From NCBI GenBank assembly GCA_023420715.1, contig JAEZVR010000036.1, positions 1 to 5,910 of the forward strand: a DNA stretch of 5,910 bases, in the 5' to 3' direction. Positions 1 to 5,483 of the stretch are shown here, in pieces. Source of the stretch: Bacillota bacterium (lineage in GTDB: Bacteria > Bacillota > Clostridia > Saccharofermentanales > Fastidiosipilaceae). The translations under genes were made by a program, and so were the position numbers. The notes under the pieces were generated by a model. It was not told where the DNA came from. It saw only the letters and a list, made by a program, of their open reading frames with translations, and did no database searches. Positions within the stretch are counted from its first letter, which is position 1; each line of letters begins with the position of its first letter.

Positions 1-9
1 GATTTTTAC

Positions 10-42
10 TCCCCCTTTTTCTGTAAACTCAGTTCAGGGGGA
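10..42 (+). terminator. possible terminator hairpin
   Basis: TCCCCCT (10-16) can pair with AGGGGGA (36-42), with an inner CTG/CAG stem (21-23 with 30-32), and TTTTATT follows. On the plus strand this has the shape of an intrinsic terminator for a gene lying left of the window, although the T run is short and the middle of the stem is unpaired. On the minus strand no T run follows the stem. Confidence 0.4.
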
Positions 43-54
43 TTTTATTGGCAT

Positions 55-80
55 AAAAAAAGAGGTGATTACCTCTTTTT
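55..80. terminator. bidirectional intrinsic terminator
   Basis: A perfect 10-base inverted repeat, AAAAAGAGGT (57-66) and ACCTCTTTTT (71-80), is separated by the loop GATT. The stem has A on its left flank and T on its right, so it can end transcripts from either direction. It lies about 110 bases beyond the stop codon of the minus-strand membrane-protein gene (stop at 192-194) and is the best candidate for ending that transcript. It would also end a plus-strand gene entering from the left. Confidence 0.75.
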
Positions 81-152
81 GTTCGGTATACGACGATACC
101 AAACTTGTCCACCGGACACCAATGTGGTTACGAAAGTTCTTATTTGAACTCG
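81..152. repeat. run of three short inverted repeats
   Basis: Three inverted repeats follow the terminator closely. GTTCGGTAT (81-89) pairs with ATACCAAAC (96-104) with one mismatch, TGTCC (106-110) with GGACA (114-118), and AGTTC (135-139) with GAACT (146-150) plus an outer CG pair. On the minus strand they would lie in the 3' untranslated part of the zinc-ribbon membrane-protein transcript. No known RNA family is recognised. The stems are short and individually could occur by chance; the clustering is what makes them worth recording. Confidence 0.4.
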
Positions 153-191
153 CAGTGTAATTTTATAGGGTAGTTATGCCTCGTTCATCAA

Positions 192-1163
192 TTAAGACTG
201 GTCGAGTTCGGACACCAAATAAGTGTTTATGGTCGTGAGATTCGGCAACAGAACTTGTATCATCAGGTGCATTCCAAAACTTAGTAAAATAACAGACGCA
301 ATAAAAATGGCCATGAGTCGATCAATATGGTGTTCGGTTTGTTGGTGAAAGGCGATAAAATCCGCAAACATGGCAGAGAACATGCCAGATAAGACCAAGA
401 ATAAAGAAAAACTTCCCGTCCCCATTGTGACCAAGGCGGCGACAAACAAAAAGAGTCCAAAATAAAACTGACCAGGCGCAATACAAAAGAGCACCTGTTT
501 AAATGAAAGCTTGTTTCCGCCAATCCAACGCAGTGTCAATTTATAGATGAGCACTTTAAAAAGGGTAAAGCTTAAAAGAAAAAGCACCAGCATACAGATG
601 GTTAAAAAAATCATCGCCTGCAGGGCGTAAATATGGTTTGGCCGTATGGTTGAGACCAAGAGCCAATTACTCAGATTATTTTGACCAAGCATGCGCAGGA
701 TCAAAAACACAAACATGATCACTTTAAATAGGATGAGACAAATGGGGCATCCAAAACGGCCTAAACGAATACGTCTAATCGCTTCTGTCGGTGCAATAAA
801 AAAGAGACGAAGGTGATGAATTAAACGGTAAAACGTACCAGATTTTTCAGAAAAAACTTTGCTGGACTTTGGACTGAATGGCTGTTTCTTCTGATCTGAA
901 GCGGTTGATTTGTTCTGTTCCGCTGTTTTTATAGAGGCGTCGGATAACGGTTTTGTGGAAGCGTCATCAAGCTGTTGATCAGATCCTGTTTCTAGCGGTA
1001 TGACAACAGGCGGATCACAGGCCGTTTTTTCAGGTGCATCCGTTTGATGATGCGGTTGCTGACATCCGAGATCATCTCCTGGTGAGTGATCATAGCGACA
1101 ATGGCAGGATTCACCTAATTTAAGTGTTTTACCACAATAAAAACAAAAGTTAGATTGCCCCAT
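192..1163 (-). CDS. zinc-ribbon, Yip1-like multi-pass membrane protein
   Basis: The 323-residue protein has three parts. Residues 7-22 form a zinc ribbon with cysteines at 7, 10, 20 and 22 (C-x2-C-x9-C-x-C). Residues about 25-110 are a polar, low-complexity linker rich in Ser, Asp, Lys and Gln, probably disordered. Residues about 137-306 contain five hydrophobic segments, near 137-159, 180-207, 225-248, 251-273 and 282-306. Cysteine-paired zinc ribbons followed by a Yip1-type membrane domain are common in Bacillota and mostly uncharacterised, so no function is assigned. I chose the ATG at 1163 because GGGAG lies five bases upstream. A GTG at 1175 would add four residues but has no ribosome binding site and would leave only a few bases of leader after the predicted promoter. 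The gene stands alone, divergent from the DAHP synthase gene. Membrane character is certain; the Yip1 assignment is from overall pattern only. Confidence 0.8.
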   Translation of the reverse strand: MGQSNFCFYCGKTLKLGESCHCRYDHSPGDDLGCQQPHHQTDAPEKTACDPPVVIPLETGSDQQLDDASTKPLSDASIKTAEQNKSTASDQKKQPFSPKSSKVFSEKSGTFYRLIHHLRLFFIAPTEAIRRIRLGRFGCPICLILFKVIMFVFLILRMLGQNNLSNWLLVSTIRPNHIYALQAMIFLTICMLVLFLLSFTLFKVLIYKLTLRWIGGNKLSFKQVLFCIAPGQFYFGLFLFVAALVTMGTGSFSLFLVLSGMFSAMFADFIAFHQQTEHHIDRLMAIFIASVILLSFGMHLMIQVLLPNLTTINTYLVSELDQS

Positions 1164-1168
1164 ATCTG

Positions 1169-1173
1169 CTCCC
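1169..1173 (-). promoter_or_regulatory. ribosome binding site deciding the membrane-protein start
   Basis: Read on the minus strand this is GGGAG, five bases before the ATG at 1163-1161. It lies inside the reading frame if the GTG at 1175 is used, so it favours the ATG as the true start. Confidence 0.6.
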
Positions 1174-1182
1174 ACATCTTTT

Positions 1183-1211
1183 TTTACAGATTATCATAGA
1201 TTGGATTCATT
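1183..1211 (+). promoter_or_regulatory. weak candidate promoter for the DAHP synthase gene
   Basis: TTTACA (1183-1188) is a good -35 match, but the hexamer 17 bases later, TTCATT (1206-1211), is a poor -10. If used, transcription would start near 1218, after the TTG at 1201, which would rule that codon out as a start. No T-box, attenuator or leader peptide is visible between here and the gene. Confidence 0.25.
1190..1198 (-). promoter_or_regulatory. possible -10 element for the zinc-ribbon membrane-protein gene
   Basis: The minus strand reads TATGATAAT here, which contains two overlapping -10-like hexamers (TATGAT and GATAAT, five of six matches each). Transcription would start near 1183, giving a leader of about 20 bases before the ATG at 1163. 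A good -35 box is not evident; TTCGCA about 15 bases upstream of GATAAT is the best candidate. Confidence 0.4.
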
Positions 1212-1255
1212 GCGAAAAAAAGAGGGGTCGAGTAAGATAACGGCAAATAGATTAC

Positions 1256-1260
1256 GGGGG
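1256..1260 (+). promoter_or_regulatory. ribosome binding site deciding the DAHP synthase start
   Basis: GGGGG can pair with the CCUCC anti-Shine-Dalgarno core using one G-U pair and lies six bases before the GTG at 1267. The upstream in-frame TTG at 1201 has no comparable site before it. Confidence 0.45.
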
Positions 1261-1266
1261 TGGACG

Positions 1267-2274
1267 GTGGTTATTGTCCTCGATCAAAAGATTGGTTCAA
1301 CAGATTTAAATAAACTCATGCACCATTTGAGTTTGTGTCATGTGACACCTCATGTGATTACATGGCCTTTACATCAACTGGTTTGTTTAGTGGGAAATCT
1401 AGATCAGGTTGATGCACATGAGTTGATGCAGTTTCCGGGTGTTTCAAAGGTTGTTTTGAGTAAAACCAGCTATCAGTTGGCAAATCGAGCATTGATTCCA
1501 GATGGTTCACAATTCCAGATTGGGGATGTTCAGTTTGGCGGCGGAAATATTGTACATGTTGCTGGCCCCTGTGCTATCGAATCTGAAACACAAATTTTTG
1601 AAGTTGCCAAGACCGCTTCTCGGGCCGGCGCGCGGCTGCTTCGCGGAGGTGCATACAAGCCTAGAACATCACCTTATAGCTTTCAGGGATTAGGCTTAGA
1701 CGGCCTTAAATGGCTTAAACAAGCGGCGATGGCACACAATATGCTGGCAGTTTCCGAAATTACAGCGATTCGTGATCTGGATGCCGCTCTGCCGTATATC
1801 GATATCGTACAAATCGGTGCCCGAAATGCACAAAATTTCAGATTGTTATCTGCCATTGGGGAAGTAAAGGTTCCTGTGTTGTTAAAACGGGGATTTGCCC
1901 AAAGTATTGATGAGTGGCTCGATTCAGCCGAATATATATTGGCGGCGGGTGAACACCGCGTGATCCTGTGTGAAAGAGGTATCCGCACTTTTGAAACCTC
2001 CACGCGTGCAACTTTGGATCTGTCTGCCATTCCAGTGCTTCAGGAAAAAACCCATTTGCCAGTTTTGGTGGATCCGTCGCATGCGGCTGGTCAGGCAAGA
2101 TGGGTTCGTCCGCTTGCGTTAGCCGCTATAGCAGCTGGGGCAGATGGTCTGATGATCGAAGTCCATCCAAACCCGATAGCGGCCAAATCGGATGCAGATC
2201 AACAATTAACCCCTGCGGCGTATGAGAAGCTTATGGCCGAGGTAGAGGCGCTGGTTGGTGTTTTAAGATCCTAG
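1267..2274 (+). CDS. aroF: 3-deoxy-7-phosphoheptulonate (DAHP) synthase, class I-beta
   Basis: The enzyme condenses phosphoenolpyruvate with erythrose 4-phosphate to DAHP, the first cytosolic step of aromatic amino acid and chorismate synthesis. From the GTG at 1267 it has 335 residues. Residues 1-70 match the ferredoxin-like domain which, in Thermotoga maritima DAHP synthase, mediates feedback control by tyrosine and phenylalanine. The barrel follows with GPCAIES (100-106), RGGAYKPRTSPYSFQG (126-141), QIGARNAQNF (182-191), LLKRG (205-209), CERGIRTFE (235-243), DPSHAAG (269-275) and EVHP (298-301). The metal ligands fall at Cys102, His272, Glu298 and Asp309, the same numbers as in the T. maritima enzyme. 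This supports the GTG start over the in-frame TTG at 1201, which would add 22 unconserved residues. No chorismate mutase domain is fused. Other shikimate genes are absent here. The symbol follows common annotation of this family; aroG or aroA are also used. Confidence 0.95.
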   Translation: MVIVLDQKIGSTDLNKLMHHLSLCHVTPHVITWPLHQLVCLVGNLDQVDAHELMQFPGVSKVVLSKTSYQLANRALIPDGSQFQIGDVQFGGGNIVHVAGPCAIESETQIFEVAKTASRAGARLLRGGAYKPRTSPYSFQGLGLDGLKWLKQAAMAHNMLAVSEITAIRDLDAALPYIDIVQIGARNAQNFRLLSAIGEVKVPVLLKRGFAQSIDEWLDSAEYILAAGEHRVILCERGIRTFETSTRATLDLSAIPVLQEKTHLPVLVDPSHAAGQARWVRPLALAAIAAGADGLMIEVHPNPIAAKSDADQQLTPAAYEKLMAEVEALVGVLRS

Positions 2275-2291
2275 ATGCCGATGCGTTGGAC

Positions 2292-3038
2292 CTACGGTCG
2301 GTTGATTTTATGCGCTAAAAATCCTGCGCCAAAGCCGTTATCGATATTCACAACACCCACACCGGTTGCACAGCTGTTGAGCATGGATAGTAAGGCTGCA
2401 AGTCCACCAAAGGCTGCACCGTAGCCGACACTCGTTGGCACGGCAATGACCGGACAGTCAACTAAACCGCCAACGACAGAAGCCAGGGCCCCTTCCATGC
2501 CAGCAACGACGATGACAACGGATGCCGACTCTAAGAGCGCTTGATGCGCCAATAAGCGATGCAAACCGGCGACACCGACATCATACAGACGCCGTACCGT
2601 ATTCCCCAAAAACGCTGCGGTGAGGGCTGCTTCTTCAGCAATCGGAAGATCACTTGTGCCTGCACAAACCACAACAATATCCCCGCGTCCGCTGATCAGA
2701 TGATTTTCCCCAATTTGCCCCAATTGGGCGGTTTCGTGATAGGTCCATTCGGGTAAGACCGTTTTTAAACCGCTTGCTTTTTCCGGATCCAGGCGGGTAA
2801 TGAGCAATTGTTTTTGCCCAGCTTCATAAAGCGTACGGGCAATTTGCAGGATTTGATCGGCCGTCTTGCCTTCACCATATATGATTTCTGAGACATTTTG
2901 TCGCCATTTTCGAGATAAATCCACTTTTGCAAAGTTCAAATCAGCATAACTTGGCTGATTTAATTGATGGTAGGCTTCTTCTATTGAGCAGGTACCATTT
3001 TTGACTTCATCAAGCAAACGCTTTAATTGTTCGGACAT
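2292..3038 (-). CDS. larB: LarB, nickel-pincer cofactor biosynthesis (NaAD carboxylase/hydrolase)
   Basis: LarB carboxylates the pyridine ring of nicotinic acid adenine dinucleotide and hydrolyses the phosphoanhydride, giving pyridinium-3,5-biscarboxylic acid mononucleotide, the precursor of the nickel-pincer cofactor of lactate racemase and related LarA enzymes. The 248-residue protein has a helical N-terminal part and a PurE-like C-terminal domain. Conserved blocks include VCAGTSDLPIAEEA (124-137), DVGVAGLHRLL (153-163), VAGMEGALASVVGG (178-191), VPTSVGYG (200-207) and NIDNGFGAG (231-239). Cys223 in LNSCATG matches by position the cysteine (Cys221 in Lactiplantibacillus plantarum) reported to form a transient adduct with the pyridine ring. 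The ATG at 3038 is chosen because AGGGAA lies eight bases upstream. The frame stays open to 3137, but that extension lies wholly inside larE and is not LarB-like. The start overlaps the larE stop by 16 bases, so the two are surely co-transcribed and translationally coupled. Confidence 0.95.
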   Translation of the reverse strand: MSEQLKRLLDEVKNGTCSIEEAYHQLNQPSYADLNFAKVDLSRKWRQNVSEIIYGEGKTADQILQIARTLYEAGQKQLLITRLDPEKASGLKTVLPEWTYHETAQLGQIGENHLISGRGDIVVVCAGTSDLPIAEEAALTAAFLGNTVRRLYDVGVAGLHRLLAHQALLESASVVIVVAGMEGALASVVGGLVDCPVIAVPTSVGYGAAFGGLAALLSMLNSCATGVGVVNIDNGFGAGFLAHKINRP

Positions 3039-3805
3039 ATGCTGGGTTCCCTTAAAATCAAATCGACTGCGATCGCTGAAAACAGCGGTTGAAAAGCTTG
3101 TTGAATTTCTTTGCGATATTGCGCCAATTTTGGCCAATCTTCGGCGATCACCTGGATGAATGCAATTTCGCCTTTTAAACGGACCCTAAAATCTGCAAAT
3201 CCGAGTTGAAACAAAAAAGATTCAGCTTGTTCAATGCAGGATAAGGCATGAGCCGTGATGGTCTGATGTGTTGGAATGCGTGTGGCAAGACAGGCATAGG
3301 CAGGTTTTTGCCACGTGGGCAATCCTGCTGCTTTGGAAGCTTGGCGAATTGCTGACTTGGATAAACCGCATAACCGAAGCGGAGAATAGACGCCGAGCTC
3401 TTGCAAGGCTTTCATGCCTGGGCGATCTGTTGCATCGTCGCTGGCATTTGTCCCATCTAACAGACAGGTAAAGCCGGCTTTCGTTGCAGCGTCAAAAATG
3501 GTTTTAAAAATGACCTGTTTGCAATAGTAACAACGATTGGCAGGATTTTGGATCACCGTGTCGTTGGCTAAGACATCCACGGGGAGGATGGTCAGTTTGA
3601 CCTGCAATTTGCGGGCGATTTCGATGGCTTCTTGGCGTTCAAATTCGGGTTGAAAAGCTGAAGCGACATAGAATGCTTCGACACGACGGGCATGCTGTGT
3701 TGCCAAGTAAAGTAAATAGGCGGAATCGACGCCGCCAGAAAAGGCAATCGCAACATCGGGATGTTGTTCAAAAAAGTCTTCAATTGTAAGTATTTGTTGT
3801 GTCAT
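3023..3805 (-). CDS. larE: LarE, ATP-dependent sulfur transferase for nickel-pincer cofactor
   Basis: LarE adenylates the carboxylates of the LarB product and inserts sulfur, yielding the bis-thiocarboxylate that LarC loads with nickel. The 260-residue protein has the PP-loop SGGVDS at 23-28 in an N-type ATP pyrophosphatase fold. It has Cys92 and Cys95 in NRCYYCK and Cys172 in PAYACLATR. Cys172 corresponds to the sacrificial cysteine (Cys176) of L. plantarum LarE, which lacks the other two. Three-cysteine LarE proteins such as that of T. maritima bind a [4Fe-4S] cluster and can turn over with added sulfide, so this one is probably of that type. The ATG at 3805 is the only plausible start, since the next Met is residue 131. 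It has no ribosome binding site and sits six bases after a perfect TATAAT. LarE is upstream of larB; no larC or larA is in the window. Confidence 0.95.
   Translation of the reverse strand: MTQQILTIEDFFEQHPDVAIAFSGGVDSAYLLYLATQHARRVEAFYVASAFQPEFERQEAIEIARKLQVKLTILPVDVLANDTVIQNPANRCYYCKQVIFKTIFDAATKAGFTCLLDGTNASDDATDRPGMKALQELGVYSPLRLCGLSKSAIRQASKAAGLPTWQKPAYACLATRIPTHQTITAHALSCIEQAESFLFQLGFADFRVRLKGEIAFIQVIAEDWPKLAQYRKEIQQAFQPLFSAIAVDLILREPSICPNN
3047..3052 (-). promoter_or_regulatory. larB ribosome binding site within the larE end
   Basis: The minus strand reads AGGGAA eight bases before the larB ATG (3038-3036), within the last codons of larE. It fixes the larB start and implies translational coupling. 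Confidence 0.6.
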
Positions 3806-3811
3806 GCCGTT

Positions 3812-3817
3812 ATTATA
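3812..3817 (-). promoter_or_regulatory. candidate -10 box for larE (leaderless)
   Basis: The minus strand has a perfect TATAAT here, followed by AACGGC and then the larE ATG. Normal -10 geometry would put the transcription start at or beside the A of the ATG. The -35 is poor: TCAACA is four of six but 20 bases away. It may simply be chance, with larE read through from the sulfatase gene 48 bases upstream; no terminator is seen in that gap. Confidence 0.4.
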
Positions 3818-3853
3818 GCGGTTTCGGATAAAAGGGGTGTTGATGATGACACA

Positions 3854-5317
3854 TCAGCCAACTTCGTCTCGATCATACAGGGCGACAATAATGGGGTGAT
3901 TTAAACCTAGTTTTTCAGCCCAACTTAGGCGAGTATCTTCAGAGGCACAAGGTTTAGGGCCCCAAGGTCGTGCTTCAGATACCTTTCCGATAGGTCTACA
4001 TCCTTTTCCTTTGGTATTTGTAAAAGCGTCGCCCAAATCATCTCGTGCATCATTTGCAAGTTTAGTAAGTGTTGTAACAACTTCAGGATATTGATCATAG
4101 ATATTGTTTGTTTCTCCAATATCTTGAGATAGATCATATAATTCACGAACGAGTATGTTTTTTGTTTTTTCAGCACTTTTATTTGTTCCATCATGATCAG
4201 ATGCTGGCTTATCGGCATTAGGTCTGCGAGAAAGGTGTAGCTTCCATTGTTTATATCGAATGGCTTCTAAATTATCCCTGAAATAGTATAAAATGCTTTC
4301 GCGATTACTTTTGCCTATGCGCCCCAATAAAAGATCTAATTGGTCAACCCCATCAATTTTCCGATCTTTGGGTACAGCTCCTCCTGCTAGGCGTATTAAA
4401 CTAGGGAAAAGATCTAAAGCAGAAATGATTTCTTTGCAGGTGCCTGGTTTGATGACTGTGGGCCAGTAAGCAATTAGTGGAACTCTGAGTCCTCCTTCAA
4501 AACAAGTGGCTTTTGTCCCTCTTAGCAAACCATTGCTGGGTCCATAATCATTGCGTGAACCATTATCTGAAGTAAAGAGTATCAGTGTATTTGTGGTTAA
4601 TCCTTCTTGTTTTAGCACATCTAATATACTTTTACAGGAAGCATCAATAGCGCTAATACAGGCTCCGTAGTCTCCATTTCTTGAAGTTTTTAGATGTCTG
4701 GCGTGAGCATAAAGCGGTAAATGCACATGCATGTGTGCCAGATAAAGAAAAAATGGCTGCGTTTTACAATTTTTTATAAATTGGCAACTTTTTTCAGTAT
4801 AGACATCCGTTAGGTTACTTTGATCAGGTTGAAATTGAGTGATAGATTCATTCTCAAAAAGCGGTAATAATGGCATCGTAGGTCTTTTGTTCATGGGAGC
4901 CATATCATTGCTGTATGGCAGACCATAATAATAATCAAAACCGTGTTTCGTTGGTAAAAATTCTGGTTGATCGCCACAATGCCATTTGCCTATGATTCCT
5001 GTTCGATAGCCAGCTTCCTTTAGACAACGAGGTAACGTGATTTCATCTGGTGATAATCCGATATCGTCACCCGGGAAAAGTACCCAATCGTCATTAAAAG
5101 TAGTAAACCCAATACGTGGGGGATAGCATCCTGTCATTAATGCACCTCTAGATGGAGAGCAAACAGGAGATCCCATATAAAAATCGGTGAACATTCGTCC
5201 GTTTTTTGCCATGTCATCTAAAACTGGCGTGTCATGTAAAGTTGAACCATAACATCCTAGATCACCATAACCTAGGTCATCACAGTTAATTAGAATGATA
5301 TTTGGTCTCTTTTTCAT
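3854..5317 (-). CDS. type I sulfatase (arylsulfatase A/GALNS-like), cytosolic, Cys-type
   Basis: This hydrolyses a sulfate ester using a formylglycine made from cysteine after translation. The 487 residues span a full-length S1-family sulfatase. The signature is Cys53-Ser-Pro-Ser-Arg57 in SPVCSPSRGALMTG. Expected metal and substrate ligands are present: Asp13-Asp14 in NCDDLGYGD, Lys111 and His113 in GKWHCG (usually GKWHLG), His199 in HLPL, Asp251-Asn252 in TSDNG, and Lys269 in RGTKATCFEGGLRVP. The protein begins directly at the core strand (MKKRPNIILI) with no signal peptide, so it should be cytosolic. Cys-type maturation would need a radical-SAM anaerobic sulfatase-maturing enzyme or an FGE, neither in the window. 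The ATG at 5317 is the first after a stop and has GAGG seven bases upstream. The gene is more AT-rich than larE/larB and aroF, suggesting transfer. It is divergent from a transporter lipoprotein gene. The substrate cannot be named. Confidence 0.93.
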   Translation of the reverse strand: MKKRPNIILINCDDLGYGDLGCYGSTLHDTPVLDDMAKNGRMFTDFYMGSPVCSPSRGALMTGCYPPRIGFTTFNDDWVLFPGDDIGLSPDEITLPRCLKEAGYRTGIIGKWHCGDQPEFLPTKHGFDYYYGLPYSNDMAPMNKRPTMPLLPLFENESITQFQPDQSNLTDVYTEKSCQFIKNCKTQPFFLYLAHMHVHLPLYAHARHLKTSRNGDYGACISAIDASCKSILDVLKQEGLTTNTLILFTSDNGSRNDYGPSNGLLRGTKATCFEGGLRVPLIAYWPTVIKPGTCKEIISALDLFPSLIRLAGGAVPKDRKIDGVDQLDLLLGRIGKSNRESILYYFRDNLEAIRYKQWKLHLSRRPNADKPASDHDGTNKSAEKTKNILVRELYDLSQDIGETNNIYDQYPEVVTTLTKLANDARDDLGDAFTNTKGKGCRPIGKVSEARPWGPKPCASEDTRLSWAEKLGLNHPIIVALYDRDEVG

Positions 5318-5324
5318 GCTTCTG

Positions 5325-5328
5325 CCTC
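5325..5328 (-). promoter_or_regulatory. sulfatase ribosome binding site
   Basis: The minus strand reads GAGG seven bases before the ATG at 5317-5315. An in-frame TGA lies just upstream, so this ATG is the first possible start. Confidence 0.6.
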
Positions 5329-5417
5329 AACCAATATTTCCTTCAAATGATTCATTTCTTTAATAGACATAATATGTGCAAATATATTAGCATTTTACAC
5401 AAAAAAATAAAAATAAA

Positions 5418-5447
5418 TTGCAAAAAATTATATATTATGCATATATA
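5418..5447 (+). promoter_or_regulatory. candidate promoter for the transporter lipoprotein gene
   Basis: TTGCAA (5418-5423) is a fair -35, and TATATA (5442-5447) follows after 18 bases as a -10. Transcription would start near 5454, giving a leader of about 30 bases. The surrounding sequence is so AT-rich that other -10 choices exist, for example TATAAA at 5444-5449. Confidence 0.4.
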
Positions 5448-5448
5448 A
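5428..5448. repeat. inverted repeat, possible operator
   Basis: TTATATAT (5428-5435) and ATATATAA (5441-5448) form a perfect 8-base inverted repeat around TATGC. It overlaps the candidate -10 of the plus-strand gene, where a repressor would act. Chance occurrence is not unlikely in such AT-rich DNA. Confidence 0.3.
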
Positions 5449-5472
5449 AAATAGAACACTTGCCAATATGAA

Positions 5473-5477
5473 GGAGG
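5473..5477 (+). promoter_or_regulatory. strong ribosome binding site of the lipoprotein gene
   Basis: GGAGG lies within AAGGAGGTC, six bases before the ATG at 5484. It is the strongest site in the window and fixes this start. Confidence 0.75.
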
Positions 5478-5483
5478 TCAAGG

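Larger units (their letters stand above)
5318..5483. promoter_or_regulatory. AT-rich divergent control region
   Basis: These 166 bases separate the divergently read sulfatase and transporter lipoprotein genes and are strongly AT-rich, especially 5380-5455. They must hold the promoters of both genes. On the minus strand TGCTAATAT near 5380-5390 is a possible extended -10 for the sulfatase, without a clear -35. The shared region suggests the two genes may respond to the same signal, but no known operator is recognised. Confidence 0.5.

Noticed and set aside
69..176. 34-codon stop-free stretch on the minus strand ending VWYRRIPNKKR
   Set aside because: There is no ATG and no ribosome binding site, and it overlaps the hairpins. 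It could be a remnant of something larger, but that cannot be supported from this window.
1201..1266. N-terminal extension of DAHP synthase from TTG at 1201
   Set aside because: There is no ribosome binding site before the TTG, and the added 22 residues are unlike the family. From the GTG at 1267 the metal ligands fall at the same residue numbers as in the T. maritima enzyme.
1683..2030. 115-codon minus-strand frame opposite DAHP synthase
   Set aside because: It is antisense to a fully conserved enzyme, with no family resemblance and no ribosome binding site.
2289..2299. GACC-TAC-GGTC hairpin between the convergent aroF and larB ends
   Set aside because: A 4-base stem with a 3-base loop is too weak to call a terminator. 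I see no convincing terminator in the 17-base gap.
3039..3137. LarB start at 3137 (33 extra residues)
   Set aside because: The extension lies entirely within larE in another frame and is not LarB-like. The ATG at 3038 has a suitable ribosome binding site and gives the usual length of about 248 residues.
3925..4218. 97-codon minus-strand frame inside the sulfatase gene
   Set aside because: It is a shadow of the sulfatase in another frame, with low-complexity composition and no recognisable domain.
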